Notes: generated by a model not told the origin, from the letters alone. 64,000 nt of DNA from an uncultured Anaerolineae bacterium (GCA_905479495.1 CAJQMR010000005.1:396127-460126), one strand, 5' to 3'; counted from the first letter of the stretch, positions 15,280 to 24,501 are shown. Program-made: numbers and translations.

Positions 15280-15966
15280 ATGAGCGAACCAATCATTGTT
15301 GTTGATAATATTCACAAATCCTATTTGATGGGCAAAGAAGCAGTCCCCGCCCTGCGCGGCGTTTCGCTGGAAATTCAGAAGGGCGAATTTGTTTGCCTGA
15401 TGGGTCCCAGCGGGTCTGGCAAGACGACGTTGCTCAACGTCGTGGGCGGGCTGGATGAACCCAGCCGAGGCCATCTCATTGTCGATGGCCAGAACCTCGT
15501 CTCTCTGAGCGAAAACGAGCTGGCTCGGCTGCGGCTGGACAAAATGGGCTTCATTTTCCAGAACTATAACCTGCTTTCCAACTTCACCGCCCAGGAAAAT
15601 GTAGAAGCACCCATGGTGCTGGCCAACGTATCTCGCAAAGAACGGAAGGACCGCGCCCACAAATTGTTAGAGCGCGTGGGCTTGGGGGACCGCACCCATC
15701 ATTACCCCAGCGAACTGTCTGGTGGGCAGCAGCAGCGTGTGGCCATTGCCCGCGCGCTGGCCAACAACCCACCCATCCTCATCGGCGACGAAATGACGGG
15801 CGACTTGGATTCCGAAACTGGTTTTGCCATCATGCGCCTGATCACAGAACTAAACACCGAGGGAATGACCATCGTTTTTGTCACCCACGACCCGCGCATG
15901 GCCGAATTTGCCGGGCGGGTCATTGAACTCCAAGACGGCAAATTATTAAACGGATCAATTACCTAA
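15280..15966 (+). CDS. ABC transporter ATP-binding protein (LolD/MacB type)
   Basis: A 228-residue ATPase with Walker [12 protein letters not shown]-loop region FIFQNYNLL, signature [14 protein letters not shown], Walker B ILIGDEMTGDLD and switch His in THDPRMAEF. The family couples to FtsX-like permeases for lipoprotein, antibiotic or peptide export. Walker B reads GDEMTGDLD, with Met where Pro is common. It heads a three-gene set with the FtsX permease (16024) and membrane-fusion lipoprotein (18900). The intervening 57 bp consist of TAATTGGG-type repeats. In the 216-bp gap upstream I see only one ACGGCCGT and no convincing promoter. Confidence 0.88.
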   Translation: MSEPIIVVDNIHKSYLMGKEAVPALRGVSLEIQKGEFVCLMGPSGSGKTTLLNVVGGLDEPSRGHLIVDGQNLVSLSENELARLRLDKMGFIFQNYNLLSNFTAQENVEAPMVLANVSRKERKDRAHKLLERVGLGDRTHHYPSELSGGQQQRVAIARALANNPPILIGDEMTGDLDSETGFAIMRLITELNTEGMTIVFVTHDPRMAEFAGRVIELQDGKLLNGSIT

Positions 15967-16018
15967 TTACTCAATTGCCCAATTACCGAACGTAATTGAG
16001 TAATTGGGTAAATTTCTT
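15959..16018. repeat. TAATTGGGTAATT-family palindromic repeat
   Basis: TACCTAATTACTCAATTGCC followed by ACGTAATTGAGTAATTGGGTAA forms inverted copies of the same word (ATTACTCAATT / AATTGAGTAAT). The element fills the gap between the ATPase and permease genes. Relatives: 57785-57870 and 61889-61962. Confidence 0.65.
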
Positions 16019-16023
16019 TTGCT

Positions 16024-18810
16024 ATGGTATTTAAATACGTCATCAAAAATTTTCGGCGGCGCAAGGTGCGCACTTTGCTCATGGTGCTGTCGCTTTTAGT
16101 GAGCACCGGTCTCATCGTGGCTATGAGCGCCACGGTGGAAACCATTCGCCAATCCAACGTGGAGCTGATTGCTTCTGGGGTGGGGCGCTACGATCTCACC
16201 GTGGCCAAAACCGACATTAGCTCAGAGCCATTTGTGGAAGTGGATCGGGTTAGCCAGACGATTTTGGCGGCTGATTCGAATATTACGGCCGTTTACCCCC
16301 GCATCCAATCCATTGTAGAAATGTCCGGCAATGGCGAGCAGGCCAATGGCTGGCTCGTCGCCCTTGATCCTACCGTAGACGATGTGGGCTTCATTGATGT
16401 GGTTGAAGGGGCATATGAGCTGGGGGGGAACGGTGCGGCCGTTTTAGAATCAACCGCCAATGCCTTTGGCCTAAAAATTGGCGACAGTATTGATGTGGCC
16501 TACAGTTTCCCCCAACCGCGTGAAGAAGGTCGCCCCGAGACCGTGGGCAGCAGCCAGCAGCGCACGACGGGCCGTTTCACCGTCAACGCCATTGTGCGGC
16601 AGGATGGCGTGGCGGACGCAGGCGTGCGCGATGGCCTCATCATTGATCTGGCTGACGCCCAAAGCTGGTTGGGACTCACTGGCCGGGCGGACCGGGTGAT
16701 TGGTCTGGTTGATTCGCGCCTTTACGAATCGCGTGATTCTGAAGCCGCCGCCTTAAGCGTACGCGACGTGGCTGCTAACGTGCAGGCTGCTCTCGGCGAG
16801 GATTATCTGTACAGTCTGGACAAAGCCACCATTTTAGACGCCAGCGCCGAAGCGTTCCTTATACTGCAAGCGCTCATCAACACGTATGGGTTAATGGCCC
16901 TGGGCGTGGTGGGCTTGCTGGTGCACACACTGGTGATGACCAACGTGCAGGAGCAAAAGCGTGAGATGGCTATTTTGCGCATTTTGGGCAGCCAGCAGCG
17001 CTACCTCTTTACCCTGGTCATCGGCGAAGTCGCTGTGATTGGCCTGATTGGCATTGGTTTGGGCGTCTTTTTGGGGCAGTTGATCACCACCTACGGCGTA
17101 GTGCCTTTTATTACCTACCAGATGAGTTTGTCGGGCTTAACGGCCCGTTTGCAGCCGGCGGTGAGCATTACGGCCGTTCTTCCCGCCATTATTTCCGCTG
17201 CAGTGGTGCTCTTTTTAAGCACCCTCAAACCGGCCCGGGACGCCGCCAATACCAAGGTGATGCACGCCATCAACCCTGGTGTGGCCGACAATTTGCAGTT
17301 GGAAGATTTGGCTGGGCTGCGGGAGCGTAAACCAAGCGGCCGATTGTTCTCCATCGGCCTCTTCCTCATGTTTGTCGTGCTCATGACCGTGGGCTTGGAC
17401 GTGGTTTCTTCGCTGGGCAATCCGGCAGCTGAGGCGACCATTATTTTAGCGGCCGTGCTCATGATGGTCGTTGGCGTGGGCTTCATATTTTTCATCACCA
17501 CGGTGCCGTTTGAGCGACTTATTTTGCTCATTACAGGGCTCATCATGCCTCGGCTGACCTATTTTGCTAAGCGCAACGTGGGGCGCAACCAGGGGCGTAA
17601 CACCTTGATTTCATTGTTGGTGCTGTTCAGCGGTGTGCTGCCCAGCTTTTTGGCCACGCAAAGTGCCATCAGCAACATCAATTTAGAGTCTGATGTGCGT
17701 CTGAACGCTGGCGCACCAGTGGAAGTGGAAGTGTTTGGTGGGTTTGGCAGCAGTGCCGATGCCTCGCTGAATCGGCTGAAACCTAGCTTTATGGATGAAG
17801 AATTGCTGGTGATTCCGGGGATGGATCAAGCTGTGGGGCTGAGCTACGGTTACCGCACGGGCATTAGCGATCCGGTGGGGATGCGCAGTGGGTCTATTCG
17901 GCTCATTGGTGTGGACGGCCGTCTTAACGATGTGCTTTTTGCCGACCTGATTGAATTTGCCAGCGGCGGGCCTGAATCGCTGGACCAAATTCTGACTGAC
18001 GACAATGCCATTGTAATTAGCCAAGGGTTAGCCGAGGGGCTGGCCGTCCCGTTGGGCGGCATCGTCAAGGTAGCTGGCGCGGGGTTGGACCATGTGGAAG
18101 AGCTGCGCGTGGTGGGCATTGCCCGCACCATTCCTGGTTTTAGCTCCATCAATCGGATTCGGGCGCAGGGTGTGGGCGGCAGCGATGTCTTTATTTCTCT
18201 GGCTGGCTTCCGTCGCCTGGCCAACGATCCGCTGCTGCCGCTGCCTGCCCCAGATGAGCCAATTATTGACCGTATCCTGGCGACTACCACCCCAGACGCC
18301 GATCCATTTGCCGTGTCGTCAGAGATGACGAATCGATTCAGCCTGAAGTACAGCATCTTCACCCAGATTGTGGAAGTTCGGCTGGAACAGGCGAGGGCCA
18401 GCCGCTCTCAGGAGCAGGCGTTGTTGTTGGTGCTGACGGTGATTAGTTTTACAACGGCCGTCTTTGGCGTTTTTGCAGTGATTTATGTGACGATTTATGC
18501 GCGACGGCTGGAAATTGGCATGATGAAAGCCATTGGCACCCGCACGCGCGAGTTGACCGGCATGCTCATTGTGGAATCAATTGCCATGACCTTGAGCGCG
18601 GCGCTGGCAGGTATCACCGCCGGAGCGACGATGGGTTACTTGTTTGCCTATCTGGACAATTTAACGGCGCAGCGTCCCATGCAGTTTGCCATCGATACGA
18701 CGGTGATGCCCTTTGTGGTCATCATGGTGGTGCTGGCCAGTATTTTGGGCGCGTCCTTCTCGGCGCGACGCATCGTAAAGAAGCGCGCTGTCGAAATTTT
18801 AAGAATGTAA
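16024..18810 (+). CDS. FtsX-like ABC transporter permease (MacB/LolC type)
   Basis: A 928-residue permease beginning MVFKYVIKNFRRRKVRTLLMVLSLLVSTG, quoted here only as FKYVIKNFRRRKVRTLL. One N-terminal helix is followed by a large periplasmic MacB-type domain (about 50-270). Three helices of the first FtsX unit follow (about 285-400), then a second internal repeat with another extracytoplasmic domain and a terminal FtsX unit (about 800-925, with IYARRLEIGMMKAIGTRTREL). This double layout is typical of long Gram-positive-like exporters. It works with the upstream ATPase and downstream adaptor. Substrate unknown. Four copies of ACGGCCGT lie within it. Confidence 0.88.
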   Translation: MVFKYVIKNFRRRKVRTLLMVLSLLVSTGLIVAMSATVETIRQSNVELIASGVGRYDLTVAKTDISSEPFVEVDRVSQTILAADSNITAVYPRIQSIVEMSGNGEQANGWLVALDPTVDDVGFIDVVEGAYELGGNGAAVLESTANAFGLKIGDSIDVAYSFPQPREEGRPETVGSSQQRTTGRFTVNAIVRQDGVADAGVRDGLIIDLADAQSWLGLTGRADRVIGLVDSRLYESRDSEAAALSVRDVAANVQAALGEDYLYSLDKATILDASAEAFLILQALINTYGLMALGVVGLLVHTLVMTNVQEQKREMAILRILGSQQRYLFTLVIGEVAVIGLIGIGLGVFLGQLITTYGVVPFITYQMSLSGLTARLQPAVSITAVLPAIISAAVVLFLSTLKPARDAANTKVMHAINPGVADNLQLEDLAGLRERKPSGRLFSIGLFLMFVVLMTVGLDVVSSLGNPAAEATIILAAVLMMVVGVGFIFFITTVPFERLILLITGLIMPRLTYFAKRNVGRNQGRNTLISLLVLFSGVLPSFLATQSAISNINLESDVRLNAGAPVEVEVFGGFGSSADASLNRLKPSFMDEELLVIPGMDQAVGLSYGYRTGISDPVGMRSGSIRLIGVDGRLNDVLFADLIEFASGGPESLDQILTDDNAIVISQGLAEGLAVPLGGIVKVAGAGLDHVEELRVVGIARTIPGFSSINRIRAQGVGGSDVFISLAGFRRLANDPLLPLPAPDEPIIDRILATTTPDADPFAVSSEMTNRFSLKYSIFTQIVEVRLEQARASRSQEQALLLVLTVISFTTAVFGVFAVIYVTIYARRLEIGMMKAIGTRTRELTGMLIVESIAMTLSAALAGITAGATMGYLFAYLDNLTAQRPMQFAIDTTVMPFVVIMVVLASILGASFSARRIVKKRAVEILRM

Positions 18811-18886
18811 TTTTTGCCACAGAGAACACAGAGGGTAAAGAGATTTTTTTCATCTTCGCGCTCTTGGCGTCCTTTGCGGTTCAATT
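18811..18886. repeat. CACAGAGAACACAGAG-type repeat before the adaptor gene
   Basis: GCCACAGAGAACACAGAG directly follows the permease stop, then CTTCGCGCTCTTGGCGTCC and TTTGCGGTTCAATT. This common environmental-genome repeat type occupies the space where a ribosome site would be expected. Confidence 0.5.
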
Positions 18887-18899
18887 AATGGATAAGTTT

Positions 18900-20171
18900 A
18901 TGAAGACGAAAAATTTGTTTGCGGTTTTTGGTTTGATTTTTATGCTGTTGGCTGTGGTGGCTTGTGGTGAGCAGCCAGTTGAGACGACGGCAACGGCCGT
19001 TCCCCCCGCCAGCAGCGAAAGCGAAGCAGAACCTACAGCCACACGCCCCAACCAGAGTGGGGTGACCATTTTGGCTGATGGCTCCGTCGTAGCGGTCCAT
19101 CCGGTGCTGGCCGTAAGCTTTACCGCCAGCGGGCGACTGCTTGAGTTGGCTGTGCAGCCGGGTGACGAAGTGGCGGCGGGCGATCTCCTTGCCACGCTGG
19201 ATGATGCGGCGCTGCTTGACGCTGCAACCAATGCTGAATTACAGGTGGCCCAGTCAGAACTTAATCTGGCGCAAGCGCAGATTGAATTGGATCGCCTGGT
19301 AAATTGGGAACCGGATGAAACGGCAGTTGCCCTGGCAGAGGCCAATCTGGCCGCGGCCCAGGCCCAGTTAGAAAATGCTCAAGTATCGGATGCGGCCGCT
19401 GGTAACAGCGTGACCTCGGCCAATGTGAGCGTGGCTCAGGCTGAGCGGCAGCTGGCTGATGCCCAAGAGGCGTACGACACCGCCTTCGATCCGGGTCGCG
19501 AATGGGAGCTGGGCGATCCATTTCGCAAGCAGCTTTTAGAAAATGAACGGGACGCCGCCACGCGCAACTTGCAGTTTGCCGAAGAAAATTTGCGGGTGGC
19601 GCGGGCCAATTACAGCTTAGCCGCTGCTGGCCTGAATAACGATACAGCGCTCAATGCGCAGGCATCCGTGGTGAGTGCTGAACAGGCATTGGAACAGGCG
19701 CAAAAGCCGCCCACAGCCGAACAAATCGAAACGGCGCAGCTCAATGTTTCCCAGGCGGAGCTTTCGTTACAGCAAAGCCAGCTGAGCCTGGTGCAAGCAC
19801 AGGACGCGGTGCAGGATGCGCAGCTGACGGCACCCACAGCGGGTACGGTGCTCTCGGTGGAAGTGGCCGAAGGGGCCATGGTTGGTGCGGGATCACCCAT
19901 CATCACCCTGCTGGACACAACGCAGTTGGAGTTCCATACCAATAATTTAAGTGAGCGGGATTTGGCCCGCGTGGAAGCGGGTCAGCCAGTGCAGGTGACG
20001 CTCAAAGCGTATCCCAATGATGTGATTGAAGGCAGCGTGGTGCGGATTGGCACACAGGCGACGGGCACGGTGGGGGATGCGGCCGTCTTTCCCGTCATTG
20101 TCTCCATTAGCAGCAGTGAACTGGATATTCGCCCCGGCATGACGGGCCGCGCCGAAATTGCAGGTGAATAG
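18900..20171 (+). CDS. Membrane-fusion (HlyD/MacA-like) lipoprotein
   Basis: A 423-residue adaptor (if started at ATG 18900; ATG 18888 is also possible). The signal peptide ends in a lipobox, LLAVVACGEQ, so the mature protein is a lipid-anchored envelope protein. A biotinyl-lipoyl-like half (LAVQPGDEVAAGDLLATLDD) leads into a long alpha-helical hairpin rich in Ala/Gln/Glu (about 100-280). The second lipoyl half (LTAPTAGTVLSVEVAEGAMV) and a beta-barrel end with RPGMTGRAEI follow. It completes the MacAB-like exporter with the two upstream genes. A terminator follows at 20213. Confidence 0.88.
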   Translation: MKTKNLFAVFGLIFMLLAVVACGEQPVETTATAVPPASSESEAEPTATRPNQSGVTILADGSVVAVHPVLAVSFTASGRLLELAVQPGDEVAAGDLLATLDDAALLDAATNAELQVAQSELNLAQAQIELDRLVNWEPDETAVALAEANLAAAQAQLENAQVSDAAAGNSVTSANVSVAQAERQLADAQEAYDTAFDPGREWELGDPFRKQLLENERDAATRNLQFAEENLRVARANYSLAAAGLNNDTALNAQASVVSAEQALEQAQKPPTAEQIETAQLNVSQAELSLQQSQLSLVQAQDAVQDAQLTAPTAGTVLSVEVAEGAMVGAGSPIITLLDTTQLEFHTNNLSERDLARVEAGQPVQVTLKAYPNDVIEGSVVRIGTQATGTVGDAAVFPVIVSISSSELDIRPGMTGRAEIAGE

Positions 20172-20212
20172 CCTTTTTTGTCACAGCGCGCGTGGCGTAC
20201 ACTGAGTTTTTG

Positions 20213-20240
20213 AGCCCCTGTCAAAGCAGGGGCTTTTTTT
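20213..20240 (+). terminator. Rho-independent terminator
   Basis: AGCCCCTG (20213-20220), a 6-nt loop TCAAAG, and CAGGGGC followed by seven T. It closes the MacAB-like operon. The same hairpin stands close to the 3' end of the convergent YchJ gene. Confidence 0.85.
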
Positions 20241-20261
20241 ATGAGTGGGATATCTGGGTAG

Positions 20262-20666
20262 TTACTTTTCTGGCATTGCGGAGATGTAAACCCAACGGCC
20301 GTTTCTTAACGCAAACAAACTCCGCTCCGTAAAAGAGGCATCCTGGCCATCTTGCAGTAGCGTAGCGTGGAAGGTGACAGTAGCCCGGCCATCTTCAAGC
20401 GTTGCTTCATCCAAAATTTGCAGACCTAAAAATTGAGTATTTTGGCTAAACTCTTTGAGTGAGTGGCGATGGGCGGCTTGTTCTTTGGCCGTGCGAGGTG
20501 GATTGGGGCGCTCCGTTTGGAGAATAAAGCGCACATCCCCCAAGGCGTAAGCTGTGTAGCGGGCGCGCATTAATTCAGTGGGAGACGGCCGTTTCTTTCC
20601 CTTATGAACCGGTTGGCAGCAGTCAGCATATGGCTCCCTGCTGTGGCAAGGACAGTTTTCACTCAT
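20262..20666 (-). CDS. YchJ-family protein with SEC-C zinc motif
   Basis: A 134-residue protein starting MSENCPCHSREPYADCC, an SEC-C-type metal-binding cluster (CxC...CC). RARYTAYALGDVRFILQT follows, the hallmark of the YchJ/UPF0225 family, then a NTF2-like small domain (LGLQILDEATLEDGRATVTFHATL). Function is unknown in the family. The single N-terminal cluster is present; the second SEC-C motif found in some longer members is absent. It converges on the MacAB-like operon. Confidence 0.88.
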   Translation of the reverse strand: MSENCPCHSREPYADCCQPVHKGKKRPSPTELMRARYTAYALGDVRFILQTERPNPPRTAKEQAAHRHSLKEFSQNTQFLGLQILDEATLEDGRATVTFHATLLQDGQDASFTERSLFALRNGRWVYISAMPEK

Positions 20667-20803
20667 AGTTGGTTTCTCAAATTCATTGGTAACTTAACGG
20701 CCGTCTTTCCTTTAATTCTTTACCCGCTTGGGTCACACTCACGACCAATGATACAGCAGGCAAGGGAATGTAGCATGGTCTGCCAACCGAAAAAACCAGC
20801 CTC

Positions 20804-20832
20804 TTGACAATTCATGATGCGCCGATTATTAT
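20804..20832 (+). promoter_or_regulatory. Promoter of the PadR operon
   Basis: TTGACA (20804-20809), 17-bp spacer, TATTAT (20827-20832). A strong sigma70-type match. The palindrome ACGTAATATTACGT begins 8 bp downstream, where transcription would start. Confidence 0.7.
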
Positions 20833-20840
20833 ATCGCCAA

Positions 20841-20854
20841 ACGTAATATTACGT
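20841..20854. promoter_or_regulatory. Palindromic operator ACGTAATATTACGT
   Basis: A perfect 14-bp palindrome over the predicted start of transcription and 25 bp before the PadR gene. PadR proteins often bind similar A/T-centred dyads in their own promoters, so autorepression is likely. Confidence 0.6.
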
Positions 20855-20879
20855 GAGACGTAGTAGTTGGAGACAACGT

Positions 20880-21194
20880 ATGAGTTTTGACGATATGGGG
20901 CGCTTTTCTGATCCAGCCCTGCTTATTCTAACCAGTCTGGCTAATGGGCCAACGCATGGCTATGGCATGATGGAAGACATTGCGGCTTTTGCTGGGGTGA
21001 AGCTGGGGCCGGGCACATTGTATGGAGCGCTGGCCCGGCTGGAAAAACTGGCCTGGATTGAACCTTTACCGATGGACGACCGGAAACGGCCGTATCGCTT
21101 GACCCCCTCTGGCAAAGAAGCGTTGCAACAACGTCTCGCGAGCCTTCACGCCATCACTGAGCTTGGGCAAGCACGCTTGGGAAGTGCCACATGA
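20880..21194 (+). CDS. PadR-family transcriptional regulator
   Basis: A 104-residue winged-helix protein if started at ATG 20880, which has GGAG 9 bp upstream; the frame opens earlier (20853) but that start overlaps the operator. ALLILTSLANGPTHGYGMMEDI and LGPGTLYGALARLEKLAWIEP are the diagnostic PadR helix and wing. PYRLTPSGKEALQQRL ends the domain. It lacks the long C-terminal dimerisation helices of subfamily 1, so it is a short subfamily-2 type. Its stop overlaps the start of the next gene (ATGA at 21191), so the two are co-transcribed and the membrane protein is probably part of the regulated response. Confidence 0.88.
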   Translation: MSFDDMGRFSDPALLILTSLANGPTHGYGMMEDIAAFAGVKLGPGTLYGALARLEKLAWIEPLPMDDRKRPYRLTPSGKEALQQRLASLHAITELGQARLGSAT

Positions 21195-22003
21195 AACAAG
21201 CAATCATCAAACTGTTGCTATTGCTCTACCCACCGGCCTGGCGGCAGCGCTACGGTGAAGAATACCGCGCGCTGCTAGAAGAAATGCCGTTCACTTTTGG
21301 CGCTGGGCTGGATAGCATACAAGGTGCTCTGGATGCCCACCTGCATCCGGAATGGATAAAATTAGGGAGATGGCCAATGAATCAAAAACGTTCTTTTCGA
21401 ATTGCGGGGAACGCCGCATTTTTAAGCGCCTTATTGCTTATTGCAGGTGTACTCAGTGCCAGCTACATACCGGAAGGTGATGCTGAGTTTTTGCTTTTGC
21501 TGACACCAATTGCCTTACTGCCCATTGTCATTGTCCTGCACAGTTTATATTCCCGTGTGATGCCTAAAGCGAGTTTGATAACGGCCGTTATTGGCAGCGT
21601 TAGCATGGGAACATTTCTCTTCGCCTCAATCATAGGGCTCATGGCAGAAATAGGGAACCTTAGCCTTGGTACCGTGCCCTTTGCCTGGCTGTTTCAAATA
21701 GTCATTGCCTTCATCGGTGTCTGGATAATCAGCGCGGCGCTGCTTGGTTGGCGTACGCGTTGTTTACCTAATGGCCTGCCCGCAATGATGTCCACCAGTG
21801 GCTTTGGCTGGGCTGTGATGTTCTTCGGCATCATTCTTGCCAGCCAGGGGAACGGACAAGTTAGCCAACAATTTTCAGCATTTATGGGTGCTGGTTTGGC
21901 TTTGTGGCTTATTACCCACTGCATTTGGACTATTTGGCTTGGCACCTGGTTTTGGCGACAAACCGGATTTTATGGGTTCGACAAACTCGAAATTTCTTCG
22001 TAG
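21191..22003 (+). CDS. Membrane protein co-transcribed with PadR regulator
   Basis: A 270-residue protein. The first about 60 residues (LLLYPPAWRQRYGEEYRALLEEM) match the cytoplasmic head commonly found in membrane proteins paired with PadR regulators. About six hydrophobic helices follow, starting at FLSALLLIAGVLSASYI. No catalytic motif seen. By genomic association it may sense or respond to membrane stress, but this is inference. Its 3' end overlaps the convergent glycosylase gene by 34 bp, an uncommon tail-to-tail overlap. Confidence 0.75.
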   Translation: MKQAIIKLLLLLYPPAWRQRYGEEYRALLEEMPFTFGAGLDSIQGALDAHLHPEWIKLGRWPMNQKRSFRIAGNAAFLSALLLIAGVLSASYIPEGDAEFLLLLTPIALLPIVIVLHSLYSRVMPKASLITAVIGSVSMGTFLFASIIGLMAEIGNLSLGTVPFAWLFQIVIAFIGVWIISAALLGWRTRCLPNGLPAMMSTSGFGWAVMFFGIILASQGNGQVSQQFSAFMGAGLALWLITHCIWTIWLGTWFWRQTGFYGFDKLEISS

Positions 22004-22560
22004 CGGAAACAACTGATTATGTGATCATTGACCATCCCCACAGCCTGCATAAAGGCATAGATGATGGTGGGGCCAACAAAGCTGAAGCCTCGTTTCTTCA
22101 GCGCTTTGGACATGGCCTGCGATTCTTTTGTTTCCGTCGGAACCTCCTCCATGCTGCGCCAACTGTTTTGGCGGGAACGGCCGTCTACAAATCCCCACAA
22201 AAAGGTACTAAACGACCCTTCCTTCTCCATGATTTCCAGGTAGCCTCGCGCATTTTTTACCGCTGACTGCACCTTGAGCCGGTTGCGCACAATACCTGGA
22301 TTTTGCAGCAGCTCGGCAATCTTGGCCTCATCGTAGCGAGCGATCTTTTCTGGATCGAACTGGTCAAATGCAGCCCAGTAATTTTCTCGCTTGCGCAAAA
22401 TGGTGATCCAGCTCAGGCCCGCTTGCGCGCCATCCAAAATGAGCTTGGCAAAGAGGCGCTGGTCATCATATTCAGGAACGCCCCATTCTTCATCGTGGTA
22501 GCGCACATACAAAGGATCATCACCACACCAGTGACAGCGGGGTACGATTTGACTTACCAT
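21970..22560 (-). CDS. tag: DNA-3-methyladenine glycosylase I
   Basis: A 196-residue base-excision enzyme that removes 3-methyladenine from DNA. The start at 22560 follows AGGAGTTTTAAAA; the longer frame to 22647 adds an unrelated tail. RCHWCGDDPLYVRYHDEEWGVP is the classic Tag N-terminus with the zinc-binding Cys. LDGAQAGLSWITILRKRENY is the helix-hairpin part. KRGFSFVGPTIIYAFMQAVGMVNDH carries the base-pocket and final zinc-ligand region. Length and motifs are normal. Confidence 0.93.
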   Translation of the reverse strand: MVSQIVPRCHWCGDDPLYVRYHDEEWGVPEYDDQRLFAKLILDGAQAGLSWITILRKRENYWAAFDQFDPEKIARYDEAKIAELLQNPGIVRNRLKVQSAVKNARGYLEIMEKEGSFSTFLWGFVDGRSRQNSWRSMEEVPTETKESQAMSKALKKRGFSFVGPTIIYAFMQAVGMVNDHIISCFRYEEISSLSNP

Positions 22561-22685
22561 TTTTAAAACTCCTACGTTCAAGCTATTTCCGAAATGATCA
22601 ACTAACCGATTAATGTTTCTACATCTTTCAGTATTTGGCAAATGCAAAGGGTATCAGGCGCTTGCGTGAGCTTGCTCGTTATCAA

Positions 22686-22701
22686 CCGTTAACGTTAACG
22701 G
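22686..22701. promoter_or_regulatory. Upstream operator CCGTTAACGTTAACGG
   Basis: A perfect 16-bp palindrome with a central CG, of LacI-family type. The core GTTAACGTTAAC is repeated at 22854, centres 166 bp apart, so looping is conceivable. The 363-bp region 22561-22923 holds only these sites and a promoter. Confidence 0.6.
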
Positions 22702-22817
22702 GAAATGTGATTTGGTATCAATGTTGCCCAATTTGGCAAACCAAAGTTCATAATTTTTTACAAAAATGTCGCGGATAATCGCACATTTTTCAGGCCGAAC
22801 TGCCGGATTTAGGCAAA

Positions 22818-22846
22818 TTGACACCAAAGATCGGGTATGTTAAACT
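22818..22846 (+). promoter_or_regulatory. Promoter of the YesN/YesM sugar locus
   Basis: TTGACA (22818-22823), 17-bp spacer, TAAACT (22841-22846). The downstream operator copy begins 8 bp later, covering the likely transcription start. Confidence 0.6.
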
Positions 22847-22853
22847 GGATTTT

Positions 22854-22865
22854 GTTAACGTTAAC
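22854..22865. promoter_or_regulatory. Operator GTTAACGTTAAC at the transcription start
   Basis: A perfect 12-bp palindrome identical to the core of the upstream site. Position over the +1 region suggests repression by a LacI-family protein encoded elsewhere; none is present in the window. Confidence 0.6.
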
Positions 22866-22923
22866 GGAAGATATTCCCTTCAGGCAAAACAGCATCAGGT
22901 GACATTTTAATAGGAGAGGAACC

Positions 22924-24501
22924 ATGTCGTACAAAGTTTTCCTTGTCGAAGATGAAATCGTCGCTAGAGAAGGCATTCGAGACAATGTTGACTGGCAGTC
23001 GGCTGGTTTTGAGTTTTGTGGCGAAGCACCTGATGGCGAAATTGCTCTTCCCCTTATCCAAAAATTACAACCCGATGTCATCATAACCGATATCAAGATG
23101 CCCTTCATGGATGGGCTGCAATTGTGCAAGGTCGTTCGGGAGCAAATGCCCTGGGTGAAGATCATCATTCTGAGTGGCCATGATGAGTTCGATTACGCGC
23201 AATCGGCTATTAAGCTGGGCGTCACGGAATATTTGCTTAAGCCCATCAGCGCCAATGAAATACAAAATGTGCTGCAAACTGTTGCCACAGCGCTCAATCA
23301 AGAGAGTGAAGAGCGAGCAAATCTTAAAGAATTGCAGAGCCAGATCAAGGATGTGTTGGCGTTGCAGCGAGAACGTTTGTTGCTGCAATTGATGGTCGGT
23401 GGTGTCTCTTCTACAGCGGCCATTGAGCAGTGTCGGCAAATTGGCTTGGATATTATTGCGCAGCATTATCTGGTGATTCTGCTTAAAGTTCATTTGCCTG
23501 AAAATAGAGGGCAGATAGATTTTGCCAGGTATCATGAAATCCAGAGCAAGGTGGCTAATTTAGTCAACAAGCATTCAGGTGCCTTTTTCACCCAAAAAAG
23601 TATTGAAGAGTTGTTGTTGATCATGACTGGAGAAGATGCTGAACATCTGAAACAGGATGGGTTGTTTTTAGCCGGTTTGATCCAACAAGATATTGAAGCG
23701 GAGACGGGGCATCGGGTATCTGTTGGTGTTGGTACGGTACAACAACGGCTAACGGATATTTTTCATTCTTTTGCTGAGGCATTAACGGCCGTATCCCCAT
23801 CACCCCCAAACAAACCCCTTTGCCAACAAAGCCACCTGTCAAAAATGCTCAATCTGGAAGCATCAGCTATTGACCAACAGTTAAAAAGCGGCCTGATGAG
23901 CGAATTTGACATCTTTTTTGACACGCATCTTCAGCCGCTTAGCGAAGCTGCCCTGCAATCCACTCTAATAAAACATTATCTGTTTGTTGACCTCATTTTA
24001 ACGGCCGCGCAATTTGTGAACGATCTGGAAGGTGAGGCCAACAAAATCATCCCTGTTATAGACGATATTGAAGGCTTTCTGGCCAATATCCAAACAATCG
24101 ACCAGATGAGAGAAGCCGTTAGAAACATATTTGCCGCAGTGCTAATGTTTAGAAACAATCAGGCGCAATACGAAAAAACCAAACTTATTTTTCAGGCCAA
24201 AGATTTTATTGATACCCATTTTGCCGATCCCAACTTATTGTTGAATGAGGTGGCGGCCACCGTGAATTTAAGTCCTAGCCATTTCAGCGTGGTGTTTGGT
24301 CGAGAAACAGGTGAATCATTTAAAGATTACTTGACGCGCGTCAGAATTGAGAGAGCCAAAGAGCTGTTGCGGACCACCAACATGAAATGCTCTGAAGTTG
24401 CTTATGAAAGTGGCTACAGTGACCCACATTATTTTAGTTACGTTTTCAGAAAAAACACGGGTTTACCGCCACAACAGTTTCGACAGCTGCCCCAAATTTA
24501 G
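22924..24501 (+). CDS. Response regulator with AraC-type DNA-binding domain (YesN-like)
   Basis: A 525-residue regulator. The N-terminal receiver domain has the acidic pair VEDE, the phospho-acceptor Asp in VIITDIKMPFMDG and the Lys in YLLKPI. A poorly conserved 280-residue middle follows. The last about 100 residues form an AraC double helix-turn-helix (LLLNEVAATVNLSPSHFSVVF and CSEVAYESGYSDPHYFSYVF). It is followed by its YesM-type kinase 50 bp downstream. Family members activate adjacent sugar-uptake genes, which fits the importer genes from 27347. GGAGAGGAACC before ATG supports the start. Confidence 0.92.
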   Translation: MSYKVFLVEDEIVAREGIRDNVDWQSAGFEFCGEAPDGEIALPLIQKLQPDVIITDIKMPFMDGLQLCKVVREQMPWVKIIILSGHDEFDYAQSAIKLGVTEYLLKPISANEIQNVLQTVATALNQESEERANLKELQSQIKDVLALQRERLLLQLMVGGVSSTAAIEQCRQIGLDIIAQHYLVILLKVHLPENRGQIDFARYHEIQSKVANLVNKHSGAFFTQKSIEELLLIMTGEDAEHLKQDGLFLAGLIQQDIEAETGHRVSVGVGTVQQRLTDIFHSFAEALTAVSPSPPNKPLCQQSHLSKMLNLEASAIDQQLKSGLMSEFDIFFDTHLQPLSEAALQSTLIKHYLFVDLILTAAQFVNDLEGEANKIIPVIDDIEGFLANIQTIDQMREAVRNIFAAVLMFRNNQAQYEKTKLIFQAKDFIDTHFADPNLLLNEVAATVNLSPSHFSVVFGRETGESFKDYLTRVRIERAKELLRTTNMKCSEVAYESGYSDPHYFSYVFRKNTGLPPQQFRQLPQI

